NCBI RefSeq assembly: GCF_001613325.1
Contig: NZ_BDCD01000011.1
Span: 62,001 to 126,000, forward strand
Length of the DNA stretch: 64,000 nucleotides
Direction of reading: 5' to 3'
Source of the DNA: Nocardia yamanashiensis NBRC 100130
Lineage (GTDB): Bacteria > Actinomycetota > Actinomycetes > Mycobacteriales > Mycobacteriaceae
This document shows, piece by piece, positions 50,741 to 59,355 of this stretch. Below the pieces are notes generated by a model. That model ran no database searches. It had not been told where the DNA came from and saw only the letters and a program-made list of their open reading frames with translations. Each line of letters opens with the position of its first letter. The stretch's first letter is position 1. The position numbers and the translations under genes are program-made.

Positions 50741-51795
50741 TACGCGTCTTCTCCCTTGCGCCAGTCGTCGAATCGCTTACCGATCTTCGAAACAGTCTCT
50801 CCCACTTCCTGACCCACCGTCCCCACGGCCGCCCCGAAATCCCGCCCCAGATTGCGCACGGTCTTGATCAGCGGATCCTCGGACTGGTCGAAGGTTTCGC
50901 GATAGGCGCGCGCGGCCTCGCGGACCTGGTCGGTGACGCGCGCGGTCTTGTCGTGCTCACGCAGCGGATAGCGGCCGTCCAGAATGCGGTCGTATTCCCC
51001 CGAGGCGATCCACCGGCGCAGCTCGGCGGCGCGCAGCACGGAGAACGGATGGGTCTGCAGCTCCAGGTTCAGCAGCTTCAGCACCCCGTCGCGCAGATCC
51101 CCGGAACGGTCGTAGTCATCGGCCTGCGCGAGGAAGGCGGCATGGCTCATCTGCTCCACGCGCGAGCCGCCCGCCAGCTTCATATGCACCCGTACCGACG
51201 CTTCCACGTCCTGCCCGACCAGCAGCCCGGCGCGATCCCCGGACAGTTCGGACTTGCGGCTCCACTCCATCAGGGCCGCGACGATCGCCCGTAAGGCCCA
51301 GCCGCCCACCGGCATCCACCCGATATTGGCCGCCAATCGCATGAGATGCATGAGCATGGTCCGATACACCGCGTGCCCGGACAGCGCGTGCCCGAGCTCG
51401 TGGCCCACCACGAACCGCAGCTCCTCGTGATCGAGCAGATCCAGCAGCCCCGTGGTGATGACCACGAACGGCCGATCCATCCCGATGGTGAAGGCGTTCA
51501 CCGCCGGATCCTGCAGCACGAACATCTCCGGCGTGGTGCGCGCGTCCAGAATCCGCACCGCGTCCGCGCGCAGCTGATGCACGTTCTTGAACTGCCGCTC
51601 GTCCACGCGCACGGCCGTGGCCAGGTACATGAGCCGATGCTGCCGCTCGGCCAGCAGTCCGGACAGCGTCCGCAGCACCATGTCGAAGCCGCTCAGCGAG
51701 CGCAGCGCCACCAGGGCGGTGCGATCGGCGGGATGCTCCCAGGCGCGCGTGGAGATACCCGGGAATTCCCGGCGCAGACGAGCTGGTGTGGTCAT
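50740..51795 (-). CDS. M48-family zinc metalloprotease
   Basis: 351 residues. Zinc motif VVGHELGHALSGH (HExxH), and a third ligand Glu in EWSRKSELSGDRAGLL. Between them lies a mildly hydrophobic helix (MRLAANIGWMPVGGWALRAIVAAL). The C-terminus is charged and amphipathic, with no N-terminal signal, so the enzyme probably faces the cytoplasm at the membrane. It is the first gene of a coupled pair with the kinase. HtpX-like proteases degrade misfolded membrane proteins; regulated proteolysis by phosphorylation is conceivable but not shown. Start ATG 51795. Confidence 0.9.
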   Translation of the reverse strand: MTTPARLRREFPGISTRAWEHPADRTALVALRSLSGFDMVLRTLSGLLAERQHRLMYLATAVRVDERQFKNVHQLRADAVRILDARTTPEMFVLQDPAVNAFTIGMDRPFVVITTGLLDLLDHEELRFVVGHELGHALSGHAVYRTMLMHLMRLAANIGWMPVGGWALRAIVAALMEWSRKSELSGDRAGLLVGQDVEASVRVHMKLAGGSRVEQMSHAAFLAQADDYDRSGDLRDGVLKLLNLELQTHPFSVLRAAELRRWIASGEYDRILDGRYPLREHDKTARVTDQVREAARAYRETFDQSEDPLIKTVRNLGRDFGAAVGTVGQEVGETVSKIGKRFDDWRKGEDA

Positions 51796-51852
51796 GAATC
51801 TTTCCCCCGTGTGGATATTCACTTTGATTCGCGGCCGCTGCGGCCGCTCTGC

Positions 51853-51858
51853 TACAGT
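51853..51858 (+). promoter_or_regulatory. Candidate -10 box of the sulfate-operon leader
   Basis: TACAGT lies 7 nt before GTG 51866, placing the transcription start at or beside the leader-peptide start codon. Confidence 0.55.
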
Positions 51859-51865
51859 CTGCCGC

Positions 51866-51955
51866 GTGTCATCGAGTGTTGTGCCCCAGGTCCGCCATGA
51901 ATTGGCGTTGATCGCTGTGGGCTGCCTCGCGGTCGCGGACATTCACTGTCGTTGA
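51866..51955 (+). CDS. Cys-containing leader peptide of the sulfate transport operon
   Basis: 29-residue frame opening with GTG and ending ...GCLAVADIHCR, with Cys codons at 51923-51925 and 51947-51949, the latter next to last. It is apparently leaderless and lies 195 nt before the sulfate-binding protein gene. Leaderless Cys-containing short ORFs that attenuate sulfur-assimilation operons have been described in mycobacteria, and the ELALIAVGC and ADIHC segments resemble that kind. Cysteine shortage would stall ribosomes near the end of the frame. The Cys codons are not consecutive, so the response may be weaker. Confidence 0.72.
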   Translation: MSSSVVPQVRHELALIAVGCLAVADIHCR

Positions 51956-51986
51956 TTGCCGACCGGGCACTGCTGCACGTCTGAGT

Positions 51987-52079
51987 AGACTGGCGCGCGC
52001 ACCTTTTCGCAGTCTGTGTTCGATCCCCGGCGGTCCGTAATGGGCCTTGCGCCACCGTCGCGTTCTCTCCCCGCGACGG
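51987..52079 (+). promoter_or_regulatory. Hairpins between Cys leader and subI (possible attenuator)
   Basis: AGACTG (51987-51992) pairs with CAGTCT (52010-52015) around a loop containing CCTTTTC. CCGTCGCG (52055-52062) pairs with CGCGACGG (52072-52079). The two stems fill the untranslated stretch between leader and subI; which acts as terminator or antiterminator is not clear by eye. Confidence 0.45.
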
Positions 52080-52150
52080 GTCTACGGCACTACGCACAAT
52101 CTCCCGTCGGTCGACAGTCCGCCGCCGGGTTACCGGAAAGGTCCACTCCG

Positions 52151-53197
52151 ATGTCTCGCAACCCCCGCCTGGCTCGCCGTAGCACTCTCGCCGTCGCGCT
52201 GACGGCCGTCGCCGCCACCGTGCTGACCGCTTGCGGCGGTGGCGCGTCCGACTCCACCACCGGCGGCGCGGTCGCCGACGGCAGCGGCGGCACCATCAAG
52301 CTCTTCGCCTACGCGGTCCCGAAGCCGGGCTTCGACAAGGTGATCCCGGAGTTCAACAAGACCGAGGCCGGTAAGGGCGTCTCGGTCGAGCAGTCCTACG
52401 GCGCCTCCGGTGACCAGTCGCGCAAGGTGAAGGACGGCGCCGAGGCCGACATCGTCAACTTCTCCGTGGAGCCCGACGTCACCCGCCTGGTCGATGCCGG
52501 CCTGGTCGACGCCAGCTGGAATGCCGACGCCAACAAGGGCATTCCGTTCGGTTCCGTGGTCGCCATCGTGGTCCGCAAGGGCAACCCGAAGGGCATCAAG
52601 GACTGGGACGACCTGCTCAAGCCGGGCATCGAGGTCGTCACCCCCAACCCGTTCTCCTCGGGTTCGGCCAAGTGGAACCTGCTGGCCCCGTACGCCGCCA
52701 AGTCCGAGGGCGGCAAGAACCCCCAGGCCGGTCTGGACTACCTGTCGCAGCTGATCTCCAAGGAACACGTCAAGGTGCAGCCGAAGTCCGGCCGCGAAGC
52801 CACCGAGACCTTCCTGCAGGGCACCGGTGACGTGCTGCTGAGCTACGAGAACGAGGCCATCTTCTCCGAGCGCAACGGCGACCCGATCGAGCACATCGTC
52901 CCGCCCACCACCTTCAAGATCGAGAACCCGGTCGCGGTGCTGAAGAACGCCAAGAACCAGGCCAAGGCCGTCGCGTTCAAGGACTTCCTGTTCACCACCG
53001 CCGGCCAGAAGGCCTGGGCCGAGGCCGGTTTCCGCCCGGTCGACCCGAAGGTGGCCGCCGACTACGCCAAGTCCTTCCCGACCCCGCAGAAGCTGTGGAC
53101 CATCGCCGACCTGGGCGGCTGGAAGACCGTGGACAAGGACCTGTTCACCAAGGACACCGGCTCGGTCGCGGTCATCTACGACAAGGCGACCAAGTAG
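52151..53197 (+). CDS. subI: Sulfate ABC transporter substrate-binding lipoprotein
   Basis: 348 residues. Lipoprotein signal with lipobox LTAC (Cys about residue 26). The mature protein is a type II periplasmic binding fold: IKLFAYAVPKPGFDKVIPEFNKTEAGKGV, EQSYGASGDQSRKVKDGAEADIVNFSVEPDVTRLVDAGLV and NPFSSGSAKWNLLAPYA, typical of sulfate or thiosulfate binders (CysP/Sbp). It delivers sulfate to CysTWA encoded directly downstream. ATG 52151 follows a GGAAAGG ribosome site. Counterpart of Rv2400c. Confidence 0.95.
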   Translation: MSRNPRLARRSTLAVALTAVAATVLTACGGGASDSTTGGAVADGSGGTIKLFAYAVPKPGFDKVIPEFNKTEAGKGVSVEQSYGASGDQSRKVKDGAEADIVNFSVEPDVTRLVDAGLVDASWNADANKGIPFGSVVAIVVRKGNPKGIKDWDDLLKPGIEVVTPNPFSSGSAKWNLLAPYAAKSEGGKNPQAGLDYLSQLISKEHVKVQPKSGREATETFLQGTGDVLLSYENEAIFSERNGDPIEHIVPPTTFKIENPVAVLKNAKNQAKAVAFKDFLFTTAGQKAWAEAGFRPVDPKVAADYAKSFPTPQKLWTIADLGGWKTVDKDLFTKDTGSVAVIYDKATK

Positions 53198-53232
53198 CCG
53201 GGTGACCTGGGACACAAGCGATACTCGATACC

Positions 53233-54120
53233 GTGAGTGACAGCAGCACGAGCGCCGGGACCGATTCGGGTCCCGGCGTTTCGGTAGACAAGAAACCCGT
53301 CCGGGACCGCTGGTCCTGGCTGCGGGTGACCGGGTCGGTGGGACCGGTCGGCATCGGAACGTCGGTGCTGTGGCTCAGCATCATCGTGCTGCTGCCGCTG
53401 GCGGCGCTGACGGTCAATTCCTTCGAGGAAGGCTGGTCCGGCTTCTGGGACGCGATCACCGCGCCCGCCGCCCTGGACGCGCTGCGGGTGACGGTGTTCG
53501 TCTCGATCATCGTCGCGGTCATCAACGTGCTGATGGGCACGCTCATCGCGTGGGTGCTGGTGCGTGACGAATTCCCGGGCAAGGGGATCGTGAACGCGCT
53601 CATCGACCTGCCGTTCGCGCTGCCCACCATCGTGGCCTCGATCGTGCTGCTGTCGCTGTACGGGCCGCAGAGTCCCTTGGACATCCATCTCAATGCCACC
53701 CAGCCGGGTCTGGTCGTGGCGCTGGCGTTCGTGACCCTGCCGTTCGTGGTGCGGTCGGTGCAGCCGGTGCTCATCGAGGTGGACAAGGAAGTGGAGCAGG
53801 CCGCCGCGTCGCTGGGCGCGGACAACTGGACCACCTTCCGGCGCATCATCCTGCCGACGCTGACCCCGGCCATCATCTCCGGCGGCGGCCTGGCTTTCGC
53901 CCGCGCCATCGGTGAGTACGGGTCGGTGGTGCTGATCGGCGGCAATATCCCGCGCGAGACGCAGATGGCCTCGCAGTACATCCAGCAGCAGATCGAGATC
54001 GACCGGCCGGTCAACGCGGCGGCGGTTTCGGTTGCGCTGCTGGCCATCTCGTTCGTGACCCTGCTGGTGCTGCGCACGGCGTCGGATCGCCTGTCGCGCA
54101 AGGAGCAGGAGGCCCGATGA
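53233..54120 (+). CDS. cysT: Sulfate ABC transporter permease CysT
   Basis: 295 residues, six TM helices. The cytoplasmic coupling segment [50 protein letters not shown] is the classic EAA loop of sulfate permeases. Partners are CysW and CysA encoded downstream. GTG 53233 starts 35 nt after subI; the stop overlaps cysW (ATGA). Confidence 0.95.
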   Translation: MSDSSTSAGTDSGPGVSVDKKPVRDRWSWLRVTGSVGPVGIGTSVLWLSIIVLLPLAALTVNSFEEGWSGFWDAITAPAALDALRVTVFVSIIVAVINVLMGTLIAWVLVRDEFPGKGIVNALIDLPFALPTIVASIVLLSLYGPQSPLDIHLNATQPGLVVALAFVTLPFVVRSVQPVLIEVDKEVEQAAASLGADNWTTFRRIILPTLTPAIISGGGLAFARAIGEYGSVVLIGGNIPRETQMASQYIQQQIEIDRPVNAAAVSVALLAISFVTLLVLRTASDRLSRKEQEAR

Positions 54121-54926
54121 AACTCTCGCCCTGGACCAGGATCTCACTGCGCTCGGTGGCGCTGCTGTATCTGGCCGTGCTGCTGGTGCTGCCGCTGGTC
54201 ATCATTCTCTGGCGCACCTTCGAGAAGGGCATCGGCCCGTTCTTCGATTCCATCACCACGCCCGCGGCGCAGTCGGCGTTCCAGCTGTCGCTGCTCATCG
54301 TGGCGATCGTGGTGCCGGTGAACGTGGTGTTCGGCGTCATCACCGCCATCGCCCTGGTGCGCGGAAAGTTCCCCGGCCGCAATCTGATTCAGGGCCTGGT
54401 GGATCTGCCGTTCGCGGTGTCCCCGGTGGTGGTCGGCGTGTCGCTGATCCTGCTGTGGGGCGCGGGTGGCTGGTTCGGCGGGCTCGACGACTCCGGGTTC
54501 AAGGTCATCTTCGCGCTGCCCGGCATGGTGCTGGCCACCATCTTCGTCACCATGCCGTTCGTGGTGCGCGAGGTGGAGCCGGTGCTGCACGAGATCGGCG
54601 ACGATCAGGAGCAGGCCGCCGCCACCCTCGGCGCGTCGCGCTGGCAGACCTTCTGGCGCATCACGCTGCCGGCCATCCGCTGGGGCCTCACCTACGGCAT
54701 CGTGCTCACCGTGGCGCGCGCCCTGGGCGAATTCGGCGCGGTCATCATGGTTTCCACCGCGCTGCCCGGCAAGTCGCAGACGCTGACGCTGCTGGTGCAC
54801 GGCCGGTACATGAACGACCACAACACTTTCGGCGCATACTGCGCGGCCACCCTGCTCATGGGTATCGCCCTCGTCGTCCTCCTGTTGATGACCCTCCTCG
54901 AACGCAAACGGGAGACCGCCAAATGA
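54117..54926 (+). CDS. cysW: Sulfate ABC transporter permease CysW
   Basis: 269 residues. Six TM helices and the EAA loop [50 protein letters not shown]. Forms the membrane channel with CysT. Coupled to both neighbours by ATGA overlaps, giving balanced expression. Confidence 0.95.
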   Translation: MKLSPWTRISLRSVALLYLAVLLVLPLVIILWRTFEKGIGPFFDSITTPAAQSAFQLSLLIVAIVVPVNVVFGVITAIALVRGKFPGRNLIQGLVDLPFAVSPVVVGVSLILLWGAGGWFGGLDDSGFKVIFALPGMVLATIFVTMPFVVREVEPVLHEIGDDQEQAAATLGASRWQTFWRITLPAIRWGLTYGIVLTVARALGEFGAVIMVSTALPGKSQTLTLLVHGRYMNDHNTFGAYCAATLLMGIALVVLLLMTLLERKRETAK

Positions 54927-55918
54927 TCACCGTGACCAATGCGAACAAGAACTACGGTTCCTTCGCCGCCCTCGACAATGTCAGCCTGGAGATCCCCTCC
55001 GGCGAACTGACCGCCTTGCTGGGCCCGTCCGGTTCCGGCAAGTCGACCCTGCTGCGTTCCATCGCCGGCCTGGAGTCCCTGGACAACGGCATCGTCACCA
55101 TCGCGGGCAACGACGTCACCCGGGTGCCGCCGCAGAAGCGAGATATCGGTTTCGTCTTCCAGCATTACGCCGCGTTCAAGCACATGACCGTGCGCGACAA
55201 TGTCGCCTTCGGTCTCAAGATCCGCAAGCGCCCCAAGGCCGAGATCAAGAAGAAGGTGGACGAGCTGCTGGAGATCGTCGGCCTCGACGGCTTCCAGCAC
55301 CGCTACCCGGCTCAGCTCTCCGGCGGTCAGCGCCAGCGCATGGCCCTGGCCCGCGCCCTGGCGGTGGACCCGCAGGTGCTGCTGCTCGACGAGCCCTTCG
55401 GCGCGCTGGACGCGAAAGTCCGTGCGGATCTGCGCACTTGGCTGCGCCGCCTGCACGAGGAAGTCCACGTCACCACCGTCCTGGTCACCCACGACCAGGA
55501 GGAGGCGCTCGACGTGGCCGACCGCATCGCCGTCATGAACAAGGGCCGCATCGAACAGGTCGGCACCCCCGAGGACGTCTACGACCGCCCCGCCAACGAT
55601 TTCGTCATGTCGTTCCTCGGCGCGGTGGCCAAGCTCAACGGCCATCTCGTCCGCCCGCACGACATCCGCGTCGGCCGCGATCCCAGCATGGCGCTCGCCG
55701 CCCACGAAGGCACCGCGCAGTCGGCGGGCGTCACCCGCGCCACCGTGGAGCGAGTCGTCCACCTGGGCTTCGAGGTTCGCGTCGAGCTCCGCAACGCCGC
55801 CACCGGTGACCTGTTCACCGCACAGGTCACCCGCGGCGACGCGGAGGCTCTGCACCTGGCCGAAGGCGAGACCGTCTACGCCCGCGCCACCCGCATCCCC
55901 GAGCTGCCCGTTTCCTGA
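54923..55918 (+). CDS. cysA: Sulfate ABC transporter ATPase CysA
   Basis: 331 residues. Walker [11 protein letters not shown]-loop [13 protein letters not shown], signature [15 protein letters not shown], Walker [13 protein letters not shown] and switch His in [14 protein letters not shown] are all intact. A C-terminal regulatory TOBE-like domain follows ([12 protein letters not shown]...). Powers sulfate import through CysTW. Last gene of the operon, and convergent with the papain-like gene 13 nt away. Confidence 0.96.
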   Translation: MITVTNANKNYGSFAALDNVSLEIPSGELTALLGPSGSGKSTLLRSIAGLESLDNGIVTIAGNDVTRVPPQKRDIGFVFQHYAAFKHMTVRDNVAFGLKIRKRPKAEIKKKVDELLEIVGLDGFQHRYPAQLSGGQRQRMALARALAVDPQVLLLDEPFGALDAKVRADLRTWLRRLHEEVHVTTVLVTHDQEEALDVADRIAVMNKGRIEQVGTPEDVYDRPANDFVMSFLGAVAKLNGHLVRPHDIRVGRDPSMALAAHEGTAQSAGVTRATVERVVHLGFEVRVELRNAATGDLFTAQVTRGDAEALHLAEGETVYARATRIPELPVS

Positions 55919-55931
55919 GCGCGACGGCGGC

Positions 55932-56585
55932 TCAGTTCGCGGGAACCTTGACCGCGATCTCGCCGCCGAGTGCGTAACCGTCGTTGAGGCGGAGGTTGTC
56001 GCCGCTCCAGAAGCGGCCCGGGTCATACCAATTCGGGCGCTTCTGCGGCAGCAGGCCCATGGCCTGGTAGGTCAGGGCGACGATCTCCGCGCAGTAGGCG
56101 TTCTCCAGATTCGGGTCCGCCGCATCGGTTTTCGGGCGTTTCGGGAGCGGGACCCGGCCACGGAGCCAGCGGCCGGCCAGGGCGCTGGTGGACGGGAAGG
56201 GCATGCCGTCCAAGCGCGCCACGGTACGAAGGGCGGCGTCCTCCATGTCGCGGGTGACGGGGCGATCCAATTGCCGGATCCAGGCCTGCTGTTCGTATTC
56301 GTGGGTCCAGCGCAGCACGGCGGCGCGCAAGTCGTGCAGTTGCGCGCCGCGGTGGTGATTGCCGGACCAGATGTCGGGGAGGGCCTTGCCGAGTTCGGCG
56401 TGCCAGATGAGGGCGGGCAGATCGTCGATCACGATGGCCATGCCGACGTGGTTGACGGGGCTGTTGGTGAGGCCGCGGATGGCGCGGTCGGCGCCGGAAT
56501 GCCCACGGAACAGCCATAGGTCGCCGGTTCGGGTGAGGTCTATCGCTCGATCCAGATCGATACTCGAGAGCGGTTCTTCGCGCAC
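55932..56585 (-). CDS. Permuted papain-like (YiiX/NlpC-P60-related) hydrolase
   Basis: 217 residues. The opening GDLWLFRGHSGADRAIRGLTNSPVNHVGMAIVID has the His of permuted papain-like amidases, and the Cys appears near the C-terminal part in NAYCAEIVALTYQAMGLL, the order seen in YiiX/YebB-like and LRAT-type proteins. No signal peptide, so a cytosolic role is expected. GTG 56585 is used because no ATG precedes the domain; residues further upstream are not conserved-looking. Divergent from a small TM gene 18 nt away. Substrate unknown. Confidence 0.75.
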   Translation of the reverse strand: MREEPLSSIDLDRAIDLTRTGDLWLFRGHSGADRAIRGLTNSPVNHVGMAIVIDDLPALIWHAELGKALPDIWSGNHHRGAQLHDLRAAVLRWTHEYEQQAWIRQLDRPVTRDMEDAALRTVARLDGMPFPSTSALAGRWLRGRVPLPKRPKTDAADPNLENAYCAEIVALTYQAMGLLPQKRPNWYDPGRFWSGDNLRLNDGYALGGEIAVKVPAN

Positions 56586-56591
56586 GGCGAC

Positions 56592-56597
56592 TAGCCT
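56592..56597 (+). promoter_or_regulatory. Candidate -10 box, leaderless
   Basis: TAGCCT lies 6 nt before ATG 56604 of the small membrane protein. Confidence 0.45.
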
Positions 56598-56603
56598 AGG
56601 CGC

Positions 56604-56774
56604 ATGCGATGGTGGAAGGTGCTCGGCTTGGCCGGGGCCGCGGGTGTGGCGGCTACCGGGGTGGTCATCGTGCGGTCCGAGCGGAAGCGGCGGGCCTACA
56701 CGCCGGATCAGGTGCGGGATCGATTGCACGCGCGGCTCGACGAGCAGGCCGCCGAACCCACCGGCAACAGTTAG
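56604..56774 (+). CDS. 56-residue single-TM protein
   Basis: MRWWKVLGLAGAAGVAATGVVIV forms one N-terminal TM helix, followed by a basic stretch (RSERKRRAYTPDQVRDRLHARLDEQ) likely to face the cytoplasm. Codon use is normal for the genome. A TAGCCT box 6 nt upstream suggests a leaderless message. Short anchored proteins of this layout are common in Nocardia-type genomes, with no known role. Its 3' end overlaps the convergent TetR stop by 4 nt. Confidence 0.65.
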   Translation: MRWWKVLGLAGAAGVAATGVVIVRSERKRRAYTPDQVRDRLHARLDEQAAEPTGNS

Positions 56775-57394
56775 GAGCGCGCACCGGCCGGAGTATCGGC
56801 CGCCCACGCGGGCGGCAGGACTTCCGTTGCGACATCGGCGATTTCGCGCAGCCGGTCCGAGCTCACGCCCATGCGGCTCAATTGGATCAGCCCCTGGGTG
56901 GTCATGACCACATTGGCGCTCAGGGCCGAGAGCAATTCCTCGTCGGCCGGGCCGGTCGCGGTCATGGCGCGGCGCAGGCGTTGCGCCACCGCGTTTTCCA
57001 TACCGGCGGTGGTGGCCGCGCCGATGGTCGCCACCTCCGGAATGCGGGTGCCCAGGTGGGCAATGCTGTTGATCATGAGACAGCCGCGGCGATCCGGATA
57101 CGCGGCGCAATCGTCGATGACCGCCCGGCACAGCGCCCGCACCGCCGCCCGCGCCGAACCCGGCGCGGATTCGATCACCGTGCGGACGAACCGCGCGCGC
57201 TGATCGCAATAGCGCTCGAACGCCGCCAGGAACAGGCCGCGCTTATTGCCGTAGGCGGCGTAGATGCTGCCGTTGCCGATACCGCTCGCCCGCGAGACGT
57301 CCTCGACCGAGGTGGTGTCGAACCCCTTGGTCCAGAACAGCTCGACCGCGGCGTCGAGCAGTGCCCGCTCGTCGAACTGGCGCGGTCTACCCAT
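56771..57394 (-). CDS. TetR-family transcriptional regulator
   Basis: 207 residues. HTH ALLDAAVELFWTKGFDTTSVEDVSRASGIGNGSIYAAYGNKRGLFLAAFERY is canonical. The ligand domain has the RRGCLMINSIAHLG segment common to AcrR-like regulators with a TetR_C_16-type C-terminus. Start ATG 57394 follows a minus-strand TACGGT box by 6 nt. Divergent from the GlxA-like regulator gene, which may be its target; no palindrome is obvious in the 74-nt gap. Confidence 0.9.
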   Translation of the reverse strand: MGRPRQFDERALLDAAVELFWTKGFDTTSVEDVSRASGIGNGSIYAAYGNKRGLFLAAFERYCDQRARFVRTVIESAPGSARAAVRALCRAVIDDCAAYPDRRGCLMINSIAHLGTRIPEVATIGAATTAGMENAVAQRLRRAMTATGPADEELLSALSANVVMTTQGLIQLSRMGVSSDRLREIADVATEVLPPAWAADTPAGARS

Positions 57395-57400
57395 GGTCTC

Positions 57401-57406
57401 ACCGTA
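57401..57406 (-). promoter_or_regulatory. Candidate -10 box, leaderless tetR transcript
   Basis: Minus-strand TACGGT, 6 nt upstream of the ATG at 57394. Confidence 0.48.
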
Positions 57407-57468
57407 TCAATCTGCGATCTGGCGCACTCCACTTGTTATGGAGCCGTGCCTCCAGAATACTGGTGGTC

Positions 57469-58488
57469 ATGTCATCCAAATCTTCCGGTGTTCGGCGCAG
57501 GGTGGGGATCCTGGTTTTCGATGGTGTGAAGATGCTCGACTTCGTCGGTCCCGCCGAGGTCTTCATGGAGGCCAATCAGGCGGTGCACGACTACGAGGTG
57601 GTGCTGCTGTCGGCCGACGGGCGGGAGGTGCAGACCTCGATCGGGGCGCGGGTGGCGGTGGCGGGCGCGGCGGCCGACGCCGGGCGGTTCGACACCGTGG
57701 TGATCCCGGGCAGCGAACTGCCCGCCGCGGTGTTCGTGACGCCGGCGGTGCTGGAGGCGGCGCGGCATCTGTCCGCGCACACGCGGCGGCTGGTGTCGAT
57801 CTGCAGCGGGACGGCGGTACTGGCCGAACTCGGGCTGCTCGACGGGCGGCGGGTGACCACGCACTGGAAGTACGCGCCGGAACTGGCGCGGCGCTTCCCG
57901 AAGGTCACGGTCGATCCGGACGCCATCTTCGTGCGCGACGGAAACCTGTACAGCTCAGCCGGAGTCGCGGCGGGCGTGGATCTGGCGCTCGCCCTGGTCG
58001 AGGAGGATCACGGCGCGGACGTGGCGCGGCGGGCGGCGCAACTGCTGGTGGTCTACATGCAGCGGGCGGGCGGGCAATCGCAGTTCTCCGCCTCCCTCAC
58101 CGGACCCACGCCGCGCAGTCCCCTGGTGCGCACGGTCGTCGACCTGATCTGCGCCGATCCCGCCTTCCCGCACACGGTGCAGACCCTCGCCGCGCACGCT
58201 CGGGTGAGCGTCCGGCATCTGACGCGATTGTTCCGGACCGAACTCGAGCGCTCCCCGGCCGAATACGTGGCCTTCATCCGGTTCGGCGTGGCCCGCGATC
58301 TGCTGCACGCCGGCTGCTCGGTCACCGAGGCCGCCATGACCGCCGGATTCGGCAGCAGCGAGGCGCTGCGCCGCGCTTTCATTGCCCGCCTGGGCGTTTC
58401 GCCGCGCAAATACCAGCAGCGCTTCCGTACCACCGGGTCGGCGGGCTGGGCCGAGCTGGCCGAACCCGCCATCGCCGCCGTGTCCTGA
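57469..58488 (+). CDS. GlxA-like AraC-family regulator with DJ-1/PfpI domain
   Basis: 339 residues. An N-terminal DJ-1/PfpI-like domain (VGILVFDGVKMLDFVGPAEVFMEANQ, ... SICSGTAVLAELGLLDGRRVTTHW, with Cys in the nucleophile elbow) is joined to a C-terminal AraC DNA-binding domain with two HTHs (TVQTLAAHARVSVRHLTRLFRTELERSPAEYV and SVTEAAMTAGFGSSEALRRAFIARLGVSPRKYQQRF). Such regulators often sense small metabolites and control catabolic genes. Three hydrolase genes follow, which may be its targets. ATG 57469. Confidence 0.92.
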   Translation: MSSKSSGVRRRVGILVFDGVKMLDFVGPAEVFMEANQAVHDYEVVLLSADGREVQTSIGARVAVAGAAADAGRFDTVVIPGSELPAAVFVTPAVLEAARHLSAHTRRLVSICSGTAVLAELGLLDGRRVTTHWKYAPELARRFPKVTVDPDAIFVRDGNLYSSAGVAAGVDLALALVEEDHGADVARRAAQLLVVYMQRAGGQSQFSASLTGPTPRSPLVRTVVDLICADPAFPHTVQTLAAHARVSVRHLTRLFRTELERSPAEYVAFIRFGVARDLLHAGCSVTEAAMTAGFGSSEALRRAFIARLGVSPRKYQQRFRTTGSAGWAELAEPAIAAVS

Positions 58489-58512
58489 ATCGGGGTTTTC
58501 ACGGCCCGTCGA

Positions 58513-58574
58513 GCGGGGCGGCGGGCAATGCTTCCGGCTGAAAATAAGGGGGCGACGGCATTGCCCCTCCCCGC
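58513..58574 (+). promoter_or_regulatory. Long interrupted stem-loop in front of the hydrolase gene
   Basis: GCGGGG (58513-58518) and GGGCAATGC (58523-58531) pair with GCATTGCCC (58558-58566) and CCCCGC (58569-58574), a 15-bp helix with one internal loop and a 26-nt AT-rich loop. It lies between the GlxA-like stop and the hydrolase ribosome site (GGAAAGGA, from 58580), so it may be a terminator or a 5' leader structure. Confidence 0.5.
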
Positions 58575-58593
58575 GTCGCGGAAAGGATTCCCC

Positions 58594-59307
58594 GTGACAA
58601 CCCCGACCATCGTGCTCGTGCACGGCGCCTTCGCCGATGCCGCTAGCTGGGCTCCGGTCACCGAAACCTTGCTGGCACAGGGCCACCGGGTGCTGGCGCC
58701 GCCGGTGTCCAATCGCGGTCTCGCCGCGGACGCCGCCTACGTGCGGGCACTCGTCGAGCGCGTCGACGGGCCGGTGCTGCTGGCCGGGCATTCCTACGGC
58801 GGCGCGGTCATCACCGTGGCCGGGATGGCCGAGAACGTGGCCGGGCTGGTGTACGTGGCCGGTTGCGCGCTGGAGCAGGGCGAGAGCCTGGGCGAGTTGC
58901 AGGGCGGCTTCCCGGATTCGGAGCTGGCCGCGCATCTGGTTCGTGCGCCCTACCCGGTCGCGGGCGGGGAACCCGGGATCGAGGTCTCGGTCGAGATCGA
59001 GGCCTTCCCGGCGGTTTTCGCGGGCGGGCTGGATCCGGCGCGGGCCCGGGTGCTGGCGGTCTCGCAGCGTCCGCTGGCGGCGGCCGCGTTCGGTGAACCG
59101 GCCTCGGCGGCCGCCTGGCGGGTCAAGCCGGGCTGGGGCATCGTGTCGAGCGCGGACCACACCCTGAACCCGGAGGTGCAGCGGTTCGGCTACCGGCGCG
59201 CGGAATTGCGCTCCGTCACCGAGATCGACGCCCCGCACCTGGTCATGCAGACCCATCCGGCCGAGGTCGCCGCCGTGATCACCGCGGCCGCGGCCGAAAT
59301 CGCCTGA
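58594..59307 (+). CDS. Alpha/beta hydrolase, copy 1
   Basis: 237 residues. Oxyanion-side LVHGAFADAASW, nucleophile elbow GHSYGGAV (Ser about residue 68), and a C-terminal His expected in HLVMQTHPAEVA. The family (AB_hydrolase_6 type) includes esterases and aromatic-compound hydrolases. It is a paralogue of the hydrolase at 60392, sharing TTPT[I/V]VLVHGAFAD at the start; the pair brackets an HSL-type esterase. GTG 58594 follows GGAAAGGA. Confidence 0.9.
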   Translation: MTTPTIVLVHGAFADAASWAPVTETLLAQGHRVLAPPVSNRGLAADAAYVRALVERVDGPVLLAGHSYGGAVITVAGMAENVAGLVYVAGCALEQGESLGELQGGFPDSELAAHLVRAPYPVAGGEPGIEVSVEIEAFPAVFAGGLDPARARVLAVSQRPLAAAAFGEPASAAAWRVKPGWGIVSSADHTLNPEVQRFGYRRAELRSVTEIDAPHLVMQTHPAEVAAVITAAAAEIA

Positions 59308-59355
59308 GCCGCGCCGTCGTTCGCCATCCATCACCCCTGAGAGAAAGGCACCACC

